Positions 16,809-25,827 of a stretch of 64,000 bases of DNA are shown piece by piece; position 1 is the stretch's first letter, and every line of letters begins with the position of its first letter. Under the pieces are notes generated by a model. The model did not search any database, was not told where the DNA came from, and worked only from the letters and a program-made list of their open reading frames with translations. Both the position numbers and the translations under genes were made by a program. The stretch spans positions 1-64,000 of the forward strand of contig JACRDC010000075.1 of NCBI GenBank assembly GCA_016218705.1, given 5' to 3'. This DNA is from Desulfarculus sp. Its GTDB lineage: Bacteria; Desulfobacterota; Desulfarculia; Desulfarculales; Desulfarculaceae.

Positions 16809-18032
16809 ATGAGGTCACGGAGGGCGAGGTGGGGGCTGGGGTGTCTGCTGGCCGCTTCGCTGGGCGTGGCGGGCTGCGGCCTGGGGCCGGCCACCATGCG
16901 CGTCAACCGCCTGGACTACAACATCACGGCCCAGCGCTCCAACAGCGAGCAACTCTTGCTCAACCTGGTGCGCATGAAGTACCTGGAGCACCCCCTGTTC
17001 ATGCAGGTGGGCACCATCGCCTCGTCCTTTTCCTATTCCGTTAGCGCCGGGGCCATCTTCAACACCAATCCCGCCACCCAGCAGTTCCCCCTGGGCACCA
17101 CCCTCTCCGAAACCCCCACCGTGACCTACACGCCCATGGACGGGCAGAAATACACCCAGGAGATCCTCTCGGAGATTGACGGCCAGCGCTTCATGGTGCT
17201 TTTTCGGGCCAACACCCATCTTGAGATACTGCTGCGCTGCGTGCTGGACCGCGTGGGTCAGTTGGAGAACCAGTCGCCCAACCGGCCCATAAACCCACAG
17301 CGTCTGGAGGCCTTCCGCCGTTTTTGCCACCTGGCCAGCCTCATGCGCACCCGTGGCGATTTGGACATCGCCCACGTGGTGCCCGAGGAGAAGGCCAAGG
17401 AAAAAGAAAAACCCAAGCAGGAAAAGGCCAAGGCAAAGGGCGCCGACAAGGCCAAGGAGCCCGCCAAGGAGGAGGCCAAGGAGGAGCCCAAGGACAAGGG
17501 GCCTCAATTGGTCATGGCCCTGCGCTTCGTGGGCGCCCAGGAAGCCCAGGAGATGGCCGGGCTGCTGGGCGTGCCCTACCGCCCCCTGCGTCTCAAGTCG
17601 GGCCAGGAGATTCTGGCCTTCCGCCTGATCGAGACCTCGCTGTTGGGCGACACCTTCGGCAGGGACCACCGCTACGTGGATTTGCCATTCCGCATGCGCT
17701 CCATGCGCGAGGTGCTGGACTACCTGGGCCAGGGCGTGGAGGTGCCCCCTGGGCAGCAAGGCGCCAGCGCGGCCAGCCAGGTGCCCCTGGACCATGGCGG
17801 CCAGATGGTGGACCCATACCCATATATCAAGGATTTCTTCGAGGTGCGCTACGCGGATCATAGACCGGCCGGGGCCATGGTGTCCGTGCCCTACCGCGAT
17901 GGCTGGTACTACATCGCCGACTCGGACCTGCGCTCCAAGTTGGTCTTCTCATTCCTTAGTACATTGCTGGCCTTGCAGTCGGGCAATCCGCCGGCCCACG
18001 CGCCCCTGCTGACCCTGCCCATCGGCGGCTAG
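16809..18032 (+). CDS. Lipoprotein of unknown function with Lys/Glu-rich linker
   Basis: 407 aa. The signal sequence ends in GVAGC, a lipobox, so the mature protein is a lipoprotein with Cys at about residue 23. An N-terminal domain with NRLDYNITAQRSNSEQLLLNLVRMKYLEHPLF recalls a group of uncharacterised proteobacterial lipoproteins. Residues about 193-230 are almost pure Lys, Glu, Ala and Pro and look like a flexible linker. A second folded region follows (residues 235-400: RSMREVLDYLGQGVEVP; YRDGWYYIADSDLRSKLVFSFL). Function unknown. The stop codon overlaps the start of hairpin cluster B. Confidence 0.75.
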   Translation: MRSRRARWGLGCLLAASLGVAGCGLGPATMRVNRLDYNITAQRSNSEQLLLNLVRMKYLEHPLFMQVGTIASSFSYSVSAGAIFNTNPATQQFPLGTTLSETPTVTYTPMDGQKYTQEILSEIDGQRFMVLFRANTHLEILLRCVLDRVGQLENQSPNRPINPQRLEAFRRFCHLASLMRTRGDLDIAHVVPEEKAKEKEKPKQEKAKAKGADKAKEPAKEEAKEEPKDKGPQLVMALRFVGAQEAQEMAGLLGVPYRPLRLKSGQEILAFRLIETSLLGDTFGRDHRYVDLPFRMRSMREVLDYLGQGVEVPPGQQGASAASQVPLDHGGQMVDPYPYIKDFFEVRYADHRPAGAMVSVPYRDGWYYIADSDLRSKLVFSFLSTLLALQSGNPPAHAPLLTLPIGG

Positions 18033-18152
18033 GCGGGCCATGGACGGCCCGCCCGAAATCAGGCCAAATGATAATTTGGCCTGATTTAGAAAGCTTGCCA
18101 AAATTTACTTTTGGCAAGCGCCAAGAGGAGAAAGCCATGGATGGCTTTCTCC
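18032..18152. repeat. Hairpin cluster, locus B (four consecutive hairpins)
   Basis: Four stems follow each other: GGCGGGCC-atggac-GGCCCGCC (18032-18053), AAATCAGGCCAAAT-gata-ATTTGGCCTGATTT (18056-18087, perfect 14 bp), GCTTGCCAAAA-tttac-TTTTGGCAAGC (18093-18119) and GGAGAAAGCCAT-gg-ATGGCTTTCTCC (18127-18152). The first shares GCGGGCCATGGA with the elements at 51899 and 55-116. The last shares AAAGCC and GATGGCTTT with the final hairpin of the 51854 element. No U-tract follows any of them. Confidence 0.75.
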
Positions 18153-18264
18153 GACACACACCTAGAGAGGCCGGCGGGGCGGACGGATTTGCGGGTGGGG
18201 GCTTTTCTGCTAGAGTAGCCGTACTCACGCCAGCATCAACGCATCTTCAAGGAGATCATGGGCC

Positions 18265-19308
18265 ATGACCGGCAAGGACCAGTACCGCGAGGCCGGGGTA
18301 GATATCGAGAAGGGCAACCAATTCGTCAAGAACATCAGCCAGATGGTGCGCTCGACCCACAATTCCTCGGTGCTGACCGACCTGGGCGGCTTCTCGGGCC
18401 TGGTGGCCCTGAACACCGAGCGCTACCCCCAGCCGGTGCTGGTCAGCTCCACCGACGGCGTGGGCACCAAGCTCAAGATCGCCTTTCTGATGGACAAGCA
18501 CGACACCGTGGGCATTGACCTGGTGGCCATGTGCGTCAACGACATCGTGGTCTGCGGGGCGCGGCCCCTGTTCATGCTGGACTACATCTCCACCGGCGAG
18601 CTGCGCCTGGGCCAGGCCGAACAGATCGTGGCCGGCATCGTGGAGGGCTGCCGCCAGGCCAAATGCGCCCTCATCGGCGGAGAGACGGCGGAGATGCCCG
18701 GCTTCTACCCTCCCGGGGAATATGACCTGGCCGGGTTCGCGGTGGGCGTGGTGGACCGCAACGAGATCATGGGCGGCTCGGGCATGCACGCCGGCTGCGC
18801 CGTGGTGGGCCTGGCCAGCAGCGGCCTGCACAGCAACGGCTACTCCCTGGTGCGGCGCATCTGCTTCGACCAACTGGGGCTGACCGTGGACTCCCAGGTG
18901 GACGACCTGGGCGGCCCCTTGGGGCCGGTGCTGCTCACCCCCACCAAGATATACACCGAGGCCATCTTGAACCTGCGGCGCAACTTCAGCCTGCACGCCG
19001 TGGCCCATATCACCGGCGGCGGCATCGTGGAGAACCTGCCCCGGGTGCTGCCGGCCTCGCTCAAGGCCGTGGTCCGGCGGGGCTCCTGGCCGGTGCCGCC
19101 CATCTTCCACTTCCTGCGGCAGGCCGCCAAGCTGGACGAGATGGAGATGCTGCGCACCTTCAACTCAGGGCTGGGCATGATGGTGGTGGTGCCGGCCGGC
19201 CAGGCCAGCGAGGTCATCCAGCGCCTGGAGGCCATGGGCCACCCCTCCTACCTGGTGGGCGAGATGGCCAAGCGCAAGGACAATCAGCCGGCGGTGGAGT
19301 TCATTTGA
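18265..19308 (+). CDS. purM: Phosphoribosylformylglycinamidine cyclo-ligase (AIR synthetase)
   Basis: 347 aa with AAGGAG 10 bases before the ATG. It closes the imidazole ring in step five of purine synthesis, converting FGAM to AIR with ATP. The N-terminal YREAGVDIEKGN, the glycine-rich STDGVGTKLKIA, the GIDLVAMCVNDIVVCGARPLFMLDY core and IGGETAEMPGFY are diagnostic. Length fits. It stands alone between two hairpin clusters, not in a purine operon. Confidence 0.95.
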   Translation: MTGKDQYREAGVDIEKGNQFVKNISQMVRSTHNSSVLTDLGGFSGLVALNTERYPQPVLVSSTDGVGTKLKIAFLMDKHDTVGIDLVAMCVNDIVVCGARPLFMLDYISTGELRLGQAEQIVAGIVEGCRQAKCALIGGETAEMPGFYPPGEYDLAGFAVGVVDRNEIMGGSGMHAGCAVVGLASSGLHSNGYSLVRRICFDQLGLTVDSQVDDLGGPLGPVLLTPTKIYTEAILNLRRNFSLHAVAHITGGGIVENLPRVLPASLKAVVRRGSWPVPPIFHFLRQAAKLDEMEMLRTFNSGLGMMVVVPAGQASEVIQRLEAMGHPSYLVGEMAKRKDNQPAVEFI

Positions 19309-19349
19309 TCGCTAACCGTGCCGGTGTGTTCGCATTAGGCGAGCCATCT

Positions 19350-19425
19350 CCGGGGTCCCCAAGCAAACGCAGTTTGCTTGGGGTGCTCTTCCGGGGCCCC
19401 CAAAAAAGCGCGGTTTTTTTGGGGC
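19350..19425. repeat. Hairpin cluster, locus C (two cassettes with shared flanks and different stems)
   Basis: CCCCAAGCAAAC-gca-GTTTGCTTGGGG (19357-19383) with flanks CCGGGGT and TG is identical over 36 bases (19350-19385) to the hairpin inserted in copy A (67-102). A second hairpin (19391-19425) keeps the frame CCGGGG-CCCC-AA...TT-GGGG but has an A-run/T-run stem instead. It lies between purM and the DUF523 gene, whose ATG follows 5 bases later. Confidence 0.8.
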
Positions 19426-19429
19426 GGGC

Positions 19430-19873
19430 ATGATCCTGGTCTCGGCCTGCCTGCTGGGCCAAGCCACCCGCTACGACGGCCGGGTGCTGGCCGTGCCGTC
19501 CTGGCTGGCCCAATTGCCCTCAAATGACGTGCTGGCCCTGTGCCCGGAGGTGCTGGGCGGGCTGACCGTGCCCCGGCCGCCGGCGCGCATCGTGGATGCC
19601 AACCCTGGCCGCGAGGGCCTGGACGTGCTGGCCGGACGCGCCCGGGTGCTGACCATGGAGGGCCTGGACGTAAGCGCCGCCTTCATCGCCGGCGCCCAGG
19701 CGGTGCTGGAACGCGCACTGGCCGCTGGCGTCACCCGGGCCTATCTCAAGGACCGCTCGCCCTCTTGCGCTCATGACCCCCTGGGGCGCAACCCCCGGCC
19801 CGGCCCGGCCCAGGGGGTGCTCACGGCCCTGCTCTTGGCCCGGGGCATGGAGGTGGTGGAGGTCCGCGTCTAG
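19430..19873 (+). CDS. DUF523 family protein
   Basis: 147 aa. Compact cytosolic protein of the DUF523 family, recognised from the opening ILVSACLLGQATRYDG, the LCPEVLGGLTVPRPPARI segment and the conserved LKDRSPSCAHDP. Conserved cysteines and the SPSC motif suggest a catalytic or metal site, but no reaction is established. Its ATG directly follows a GC-rich hairpin, without a strong Shine-Dalgarno. Confidence 0.85.
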   Translation: MILVSACLLGQATRYDGRVLAVPSWLAQLPSNDVLALCPEVLGGLTVPRPPARIVDANPGREGLDVLAGRARVLTMEGLDVSAAFIAGAQAVLERALAAGVTRAYLKDRSPSCAHDPLGRNPRPGPAQGVLTALLLARGMEVVEVRV

Positions 19874-19976
19874 GGGTGTGCCGGAGAAAGCCATCCCTTG
19901 CCCGCCATCCCGCATTGACAGCCGGCCCGGCCAGCGGTACAAGCAATCCAGATTATCCCAGCCCCACGGGAGCCTT

Positions 19977-21080
19977 ATGCCTTTCGACCGCAGCCAGACC
20001 CGCCGCATCCACATAGGCCAGGTGCCCATCGGCGGTGGCGCGCCGGTGATTGTGCAGTCCATGACCAGCACCGACACCCGCGACGCGGCGGCCACGCTGG
20101 CCCAGATAGAACGCCTGGCCGTGGCCGGCTGCGAGGTGGTGCGCTGCGCCGTGCCCGACCTGGAGGCGGCCCTGGCCTTCAAGCAGATAACCGCCTCGAG
20201 CCCCCTGCCGGTCATCGCCGACATCCACTTTGACGCCGCGCTCGCCGTGGCGGCCGTGGAAAACGGCGCCGCTAGCCTGCGCATCAACCCCGGCAACATC
20301 GGGGGCGATGCCGCCGTGCGCCGGGTGGTGGAGGCCGCCAAGACGCACGGCGTGCCCATCCGCGTGGGGGCCAACTCCGGCTCCCTGCCCAAGGATTTGC
20401 TGGCCGCCCACGGCGGCCCCACCCCGGCGGCCATCGTGCAGGCCGCCTTGCGTCAGGCCCGCCTGCTGGAGGACCTGGGCTTCGGCCAGATCAAGGTGAG
20501 CCTCAAGTCCAGCAGCGTGCTTGACACCATCGCCGCCTACCGGCTTTTCGCCCAACAGTGCGGCTACCCCCTGCACCTGGGCGTCACCGAGGCCGGCGGG
20601 CTCCTGGCCGGCACCGTGAAAAGCTCCGTGGGCATCGGCGCGCTACTCTTGGAGGGCCTGGGTGACACCCTGCGCGTGAGCCTCACCGCCGACCCGGTGC
20701 GCGAGGTGGAGGTGGCCTGGCACCTGCTCAGGGCCTGCGGCCTCAGGCAGCGCGGCGTGGAGATCATCTCCTGCCCTACCTGCGGCCGCACCGAGATCGA
20801 GCTGATACCGCTCCTGGAGGCCGCCGAAAAGGAGCTGGCCAGGGTCAAGGCCCCGCTGACCGTGGCCATCATGGGCTGCGTGGTCAACGGACCCGGCGAG
20901 GCGGCCCACGCCGATGTGGGCCTGGCGGGCGGGCGCGGCCAGGGGGTCATCTTCGCCAAGGGCCAGGTGGTCAAGAAGGTGGCCGAGGCTGATTTGCTGG
21001 CCGCGCTGATGGAAGAGGTCAGGAAGGTGGAAGCCCAGTGGGCCGCCGAGGGCTCGGCTGGTTCAGGGAATACAATATAG
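19977..21080 (+). CDS. ispG: 4-hydroxy-3-methylbut-2-en-1-yl diphosphate synthase (flavodoxin or ferredoxin dependent)
   Basis: 367 aa from ATG 19977 (MPFDRSQTRRIHIGQVPIGGG) with GGGAG upstream; the track start falls inside the previous gene. It reduces MEcPP to HMBPP, the penultimate step of the MEP isoprenoid route, with a [4Fe-4S] cluster. The TIM-barrel part has VQSMTSTDTRD and PVIADIHFD; the cluster ligands are the two cysteines of SCPTCGRTEIEL and the one in MGCVVNGPGEA. Standard bacterial length without the plant insertion. Confidence 0.95.
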   Translation: MPFDRSQTRRIHIGQVPIGGGAPVIVQSMTSTDTRDAAATLAQIERLAVAGCEVVRCAVPDLEAALAFKQITASSPLPVIADIHFDAALAVAAVENGAASLRINPGNIGGDAAVRRVVEAAKTHGVPIRVGANSGSLPKDLLAAHGGPTPAAIVQAALRQARLLEDLGFGQIKVSLKSSSVLDTIAAYRLFAQQCGYPLHLGVTEAGGLLAGTVKSSVGIGALLLEGLGDTLRVSLTADPVREVEVAWHLLRACGLRQRGVEIISCPTCGRTEIELIPLLEAAEKELARVKAPLTVAIMGCVVNGPGEAAHADVGLAGGRGQGVIFAKGQVVKKVAEADLLAALMEEVRKVEAQWAAEGSAGSGNTI

Positions 21081-21087
21081 AGAAGGT

Positions 21088-21194
21088 GTCATTGCGAGGA
21101 GCGAAGCGACGTGGCAATCTTCCGTTTCGTTCTTATGCGCAACCACATGAGGAAAGAGCGAAACGGAAGATTGCTTCGCGGCGCTCGCAATGAC
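21088..21194. repeat. Complete GTCATTGCGAG palindromic repeat element
   Basis: A long imperfect inverted repeat: GTCATTGCGAGGAGCGAAGC at the left, and the complementary arm ending CGCTCGCAATGAC at the right, with a further TCTTCCGTTTCG/CGAAACGGAAGA inner stem. It sits between ispG and proS. The same left arm occurs alone at 4698. It resembles MITE-like or REP-like dispersed repeats. Confidence 0.85.
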
Positions 21195-21291
21195 GGCTTT
21201 TTTCTGATTGCATGATGCGAACCAGGCTGGTGATCTTGGGCCAAGCCAGCTCACACATAGTTTGAACTTTATTGGATGATAAGGACCAAAC

Positions 21292-23010
21292 ATGCTTTTC
21301 TCCCGCACCCTCATCCCCACCCTCAAGGAAACCCCCGCCGAGGCCGAGGTCATCTCCCATCAGCTCATGCTGCGCGCCGGCTTCATACGCAAGCTGGCCG
21401 CCGGCATCTACACCTGGCTGCCTCTGGGCTATCGTGTCTTGCGCAAGGTGGAGGCCATCGTGCGCCAGGAGATGGACAAGGCCGGGGCCCAGGAGATGCT
21501 CATGCCCGGGGTGCAGCCGGCCGAGTTGTGGCAGGAGTCGGGGCGCTGGGAGCACTACGGCAAGGAGCTTCTTCGCTTCATGGACCGCCACGACCACGGC
21601 TTCTGCCTGGCCCCCACCCACGAGGAGGTCATCACCGACCTGGTGCGCCGCGAGGTGCGCTCCTACCGGGACATGCCTCTTAATCTCTACCAGGTGCAGA
21701 CCAAGTTCCGCGACGAGATACGCCCGCGATTCGGCATCATGCGCGCCCGCGAGTTCCTGATGAAGGACGCCTACTCCTTTGACGTGGACGAGGAAACCAG
21801 CGCCGAGAGCTACCGCCAGATGCACGCCGCCTATCGCGCCGTGTTTGACCGCCTGGGCCTGCGCTATAGGGCCGTGGAGGCCGACACCGGCAGCATCGGC
21901 GGCTCCTTCAGCCACGAGTTCATGGTGCTGGCCGCCACGGGAGAGGACGACATCGCCAGTTGCACGGCTTGCGACTACGGCGCCAACGTGGAGAAGGCCG
22001 AGGTGGTGTTGCCCCCCGGAGAGCCCGCCCAGCCCGGCCAGGCGGTGGCCTCGGTGGCCACGCCAGGGACTCATACCGTGGAGGCGGTAGCCAAATTCCT
22101 GGGGGTGGAAGCCCGGGCGGTGGCCAAGACGCTCATCTACCTGGCCGACGGCCAGCCCGTGGCGGCGTGCGTGCGCGGCGACCGCGAGCTCAACGAGATC
22201 AAGTTCAAGAACCTGCTCAATGCCAACGAGGTGTTCCTGGCCAGCCCGGAGGTGATCGCCCAGGTCACCGGCGGACCCCTGGGTTTCTCCGGGCCGCTGG
22301 GGCTCAAGATACCCATCTGGGCCGACCAGGAGCTTTACCGCGAGGCCGCGCTGGTGGTGGGCGCCAACCAGGCCGACACCCACCTGACCGGCCTGCACCT
22401 GGGGCGCGACGTGCCCGCCGCTCGCCAGGCCGACCTGCGCTCGGTGGTGGTCGGCGACCCCTGCCCCCGCTGCGCCGGTGGCACCATCAACCTGGACCGG
22501 GGCATCGAGGTGGGGCACATCTTCCGCCTGGGCACCAAGTACAGCCAGGCCCTGGGCGCCAACTACCTGGACGCCGAGGGCAACTCCAAGCCCATCGTCA
22601 TGGGCTGCTACGGCATCGGGGTCAGCCGCATCGTGGCCGCGGCCATCGAGCAGGGCAACGACTCGAACGGTATCATCTTGCCCCTGGCCATCGCGCCGTT
22701 TTCGGTGGCGGTGCTGCCCATGAGCACCAGCGGCCAGGCCTGGGACGAGGGCCAGCGTCTGTACCAGGAGCTGCGGGCCGCCGGTGTGGACGTGCTCCTG
22801 GACGACCGCGACCTGCGCCCCGGCGTCAAGTTCAAGGACGGCGACCTCTTGGGCATCCCCTACCGCCTGGTGGTGGGCGAGAAGGGGCTCAAGAACGGCC
22901 AGGTGGAGCTGAAGCACCGTGCCTCGGGCCAGGTGGAGATGCTACCATTGAACGAGGCGGTGGCCGCCGTTACGCGCCTGGTGCGCGAGGGCGGCGGACA
23001 GAGCCTCTAG
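21292..23010 (+). CDS. proS: Proline-tRNA ligase (bacterial type with editing domain)
   Basis: 572 aa, AAGGA placed before ATG. Class II synthetase charging tRNA-Pro. The catalytic motifs are visible: motif 1 region [26 protein letters not shown], motif 2 around [28 protein letters not shown], and motif 3 in [16 protein letters not shown]. The insert at about 230-385 ([25 protein letters not shown]) is the YbaK-like editing domain that clears mischarged alanine. A C-terminal anticodon-binding domain follows. Confidence 0.96.
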   Translation: MLFSRTLIPTLKETPAEAEVISHQLMLRAGFIRKLAAGIYTWLPLGYRVLRKVEAIVRQEMDKAGAQEMLMPGVQPAELWQESGRWEHYGKELLRFMDRHDHGFCLAPTHEEVITDLVRREVRSYRDMPLNLYQVQTKFRDEIRPRFGIMRAREFLMKDAYSFDVDEETSAESYRQMHAAYRAVFDRLGLRYRAVEADTGSIGGSFSHEFMVLAATGEDDIASCTACDYGANVEKAEVVLPPGEPAQPGQAVASVATPGTHTVEAVAKFLGVEARAVAKTLIYLADGQPVAACVRGDRELNEIKFKNLLNANEVFLASPEVIAQVTGGPLGFSGPLGLKIPIWADQELYREAALVVGANQADTHLTGLHLGRDVPAARQADLRSVVVGDPCPRCAGGTINLDRGIEVGHIFRLGTKYSQALGANYLDAEGNSKPIVMGCYGIGVSRIVAAAIEQGNDSNGIILPLAIAPFSVAVLPMSTSGQAWDEGQRLYQELRAAGVDVLLDDRDLRPGVKFKDGDLLGIPYRLVVGEKGLKNGQVELKHRASGQVEMLPLNEAVAAVTRLVREGGGQSL

Positions 23011-23036
23011 GGTAAGGGACCGGAAAGGGGGGCTTA

Positions 23037-23585
23037 ATGGACCGGGCGTTGTTGGTCATAGACGTGCAGAACGAGTATTTCAGCGGGCTGATGCCGGTGA
23101 CGCATCCGGCTGGCAGCCTGGAGAACATCCTGCGGGCCATGGACGCCGCCCAGGCCCATGGGGTGCCCGTGGTGGTGGTGCAGCACGCCACCCCCGCCGG
23201 CTCGCCGGTCTTCGCTTTAGGCTCGCCGGGCTGGGAGCTGCACCCCGAGGTGGCCCGCCGTCCCCATGACCTGCTATTGGCCAAGCACCTGCCCGGCGCC
23301 TTCACCGGCACCGGCCTGGAGGACTGGCTCAAACAGCGCGGCGTCAAGACCGTGGCCATCAGCGGCTACATGACCCAGATGTGCTGCGACACCACCGCCC
23401 GCCAGGCCTTCCACCGGGGCCTGGCGGTGGAGTTTCTACGCGACGCCACCGGCACCCTGGCCATCAAGAACCAGGCCGGCTCCGTCACCGCCGAGGAGCT
23501 GCACCGGGCCATTCTGGTGACCCAGGCCATGCGTTTCAGCCAGGTCATCAGCACCGCTGGGTGGATCAAGAAACTGCAACCCTAA
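23037..23585 (+). CDS. Isochorismatase-family cysteine hydrolase
   Basis: 182 aa. Alpha/beta hydrolase fold with the cysteine-hydrolase triad Asp in [10 protein letters not shown] (residue 9), Lys in [13 protein letters not shown] and Cys in [16 protein letters not shown] cis-peptide-forming segment precedes the cysteine as in the family. The substrate could be nicotinamide-like, ureidoacrylate-like or another amide; nothing nearby decides it. Lies 27 bases after proS, possibly in the same transcript. Confidence 0.88.
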   Translation: MDRALLVIDVQNEYFSGLMPVTHPAGSLENILRAMDAAQAHGVPVVVVQHATPAGSPVFALGSPGWELHPEVARRPHDLLLAKHLPGAFTGTGLEDWLKQRGVKTVAISGYMTQMCCDTTARQAFHRGLAVEFLRDATGTLAIKNQAGSVTAEELHRAILVTQAMRFSQVISTAGWIKKLQP

Positions 23586-23616
23586 GCCGCGGAAGCCGAG
23601 GCCTTTTATAGCGCCC

Positions 23617-25755
23617 ATGCAGCGCATCAACGAGATCATAGACGCGGTCAAGGAGTACAACCCCGGGGCTGACGTGGGCGCCATCATGAAGGCCTACGTC
23701 TTTTCGGCCAAGGTGCACGCCGGCCAACTGCGCAAGTCCGGCGAGCCCTACCTGAGCCACCCCCTGGCCGTGTCCGCGCTGATGGCCGAGATGCACCTGG
23801 ACGTGGCAAGCATCTGCGCGGCCCTGCTGCACGACACCGTGGAGGATACCAGCGCCACCCATGAGCAGATAACCCAGCTCCTGGGGCCGGAGGTGGCCGC
23901 CCTGGTGGACGGCGTGACCAAGATCAACCTGCTGGCCGCCACCTCCCAGACCGCCCGCCAGGCCGAGAGCCTGCGCAAGATGATCCTGGCCATGGCCAGC
24001 GACATACGGGTGCTTCTGATCAAGCTGGCCGACCGCCTGCACAACATGCGCACCCTGGGCTTCATGCCCCCCGAGAAGCAGCGCACCGTGGCCCTGGAGA
24101 CCCGCGACATCTACGCCCCCATGGCCCACCGCCTGGGCATACGCCGCTGGCAGGCCGAGCTGGAGGACCTGGCTTTCTTTTACCTGGAGCCCCAGGTATA
24201 CCAGCAGATCAACGAAGGCGTGGCCACCCGCAAGAACGAGCGCCAGGCCTTCATCGCCACGGTCAAGGACAACATCAAACAGGCCATGACCGAGCACGGC
24301 ATCGAGTGCGCGGTCAGCGGGCGGCCCAAGCACTTTTTCAGCATCTACCAGAAGATGCTGCGCCGCAACGTGGGCATTGACGACCTGTACGACCTCATCG
24401 CCTTCCGGGTCATCGTGCCCACGGTCAAGGACTGCTACGACGCCCTGGGGGTGATCCACAACCTGTGGAAGCCCATCCCGGGGCGCTTCCGCGACTACAT
24501 CGGCATGCCCAAGCCCAACATGTACCAGTCCCTGCACACCTCGGTGGTGGGGCCCATGGGCCAGCGCATGGAGGTGCAGATTCGCACCGAGGAGATGCAC
24601 CGCATCGCCGAGGAGGGCATCGCCGCCCACTGGCAGTACAAGGAGCAGGGCGGCGGCGACGAGGCCGAGGAGAAGCGCTTCTCCTGGCTTCGGCGCTTGC
24701 TGGAGTGGCAGCGCGACATGGAGGACCCCTCGGAGTTTCTGCACTCCCTGCGCATGGACCTCTACCCCGAGGAGATCTTCGTCTTCACCCCCACCGGCGA
24801 GGTCAAGGAGCTGCCCCGGGGGGCCACGCCGGTGGACTTCGCCTACGCCATCCACACCGAGGTGGGCAACAAGTGCGTGGGCGCCAAGGTCAACGGCCGC
24901 ATGGTGCCCCTGCGCCACGAACTGGCCACCGGCGATCAGGTGGAGATCATTACCCAGTCCAACCATGTGCCCAGCAAGGACTGGCTCAAGTTCGTGGTCT
25001 CTAGCCGGGCGCGCTCCAAGGTGCGGTCCTTTGTGCGCGAGTCCGAGCGCAGCCGGGCCGTGAGCCTGGGCAAGGAGCTATTGGACCGCGAGCTGCGCAA
25101 GCAGAACCTGACGCTGAACCAGATGCTGCGCGAGGGCAAGCTGGAGCCGGTGCTGGCTGATTTTTCCTTCAAGGACTCAGACCATCTGCTGGCGGCCATC
25201 TCCTACGGCAAGATCAGCCCCCGCCAGGTGGTAAACCGCGTGGCTCCCCGGCCCGAGAAGGAGGAACGCAAGCCGGGGCTTTTGGCCCGCTCCCTGGAGC
25301 GCCTGCGCAAAAAGCCCCACGAAGGTATCAAGGTCAAGGGCGTGGACGATGTGCTGGTACGCTTCGCCAAGTGCTGCAACCCCCTGCCCGGCGACGCCAT
25401 TGGCGGCTATATCACCCGGGGCCGGGGGGTGAGCGTGCACGAGGCGGGCTGCCCCCACCTGGCCCGGGTGGAGCCCGAGCGGCGGGTGGAGGTGGAGTGG
25501 GACGTGCCCGAGGACCAGGTGCGTCCGGTGCGCATCCGCGTGGAAAGCGGCGACCGGGCCGGGGTGCTGGCCGATCTGGCCGGAGCGCTCAAGGTGCGCG
25601 ACATCAACATCCTGGAGGCTGAGGTGCGGGTGGAGGATCACAAGGGCCTGGCCACCTTCCTTATCCAGGTGCACAGCGCCGAGCAGCTACGCCAGGTGGT
25701 GGCCGAGCTGAAGAAGGTCAAGGGCGTGCACTCGGTGCAGCGCCTGGGCCTGTGA
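23617..25755 (+). CDS. spoT: Bifunctional (p)ppGpp synthetase/hydrolase, RelA/SpoT family
   Basis: 712 aa. Makes and degrades the alarmone (p)ppGpp. The HD hydrolase domain is intact (residues about 45-150, with HPLAVSALMAEM and LLHDTVEDT), as is the synthetase domain (about 230-350, RRNVGIDDLYDLIAFRVIV and QSLHTSVVGP). A TGS domain (385-450, EEIFVFTPTGEVKELPRGATPVDFAYAIH), a helical/zinc-finger region with CCNPLPGDAIGGYITRGRGVSVH, and a C-terminal ACT domain complete the usual long architecture. It is the only alarmone enzyme in the window. Confidence 0.95.
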   Translation: MQRINEIIDAVKEYNPGADVGAIMKAYVFSAKVHAGQLRKSGEPYLSHPLAVSALMAEMHLDVASICAALLHDTVEDTSATHEQITQLLGPEVAALVDGVTKINLLAATSQTARQAESLRKMILAMASDIRVLLIKLADRLHNMRTLGFMPPEKQRTVALETRDIYAPMAHRLGIRRWQAELEDLAFFYLEPQVYQQINEGVATRKNERQAFIATVKDNIKQAMTEHGIECAVSGRPKHFFSIYQKMLRRNVGIDDLYDLIAFRVIVPTVKDCYDALGVIHNLWKPIPGRFRDYIGMPKPNMYQSLHTSVVGPMGQRMEVQIRTEEMHRIAEEGIAAHWQYKEQGGGDEAEEKRFSWLRRLLEWQRDMEDPSEFLHSLRMDLYPEEIFVFTPTGEVKELPRGATPVDFAYAIHTEVGNKCVGAKVNGRMVPLRHELATGDQVEIITQSNHVPSKDWLKFVVSSRARSKVRSFVRESERSRAVSLGKELLDRELRKQNLTLNQMLREGKLEPVLADFSFKDSDHLLAAISYGKISPRQVVNRVAPRPEKEERKPGLLARSLERLRKKPHEGIKVKGVDDVLVRFAKCCNPLPGDAIGGYITRGRGVSVHEAGCPHLARVEPERRVEVEWDVPEDQVRPVRIRVESGDRAGVLADLAGALKVRDINILEAEVRVEDHKGLATFLIQVHSAEQLRQVVAELKKVKGVHSVQRLGL

Positions 25756-25827
25756 GAAGATAGCCGCCAGGCCCCTTCCGTCATACTCCCCAACGCCCCA
25801 TGGTTACTGGCCATGCGCCAGGCGGGC

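Noticed and set aside
18032-18152. Possible CRISPR array
   Set aside because: The units are inverted repeats of different sequence, not direct repeats with spacers of equal length, and no cas genes are present.
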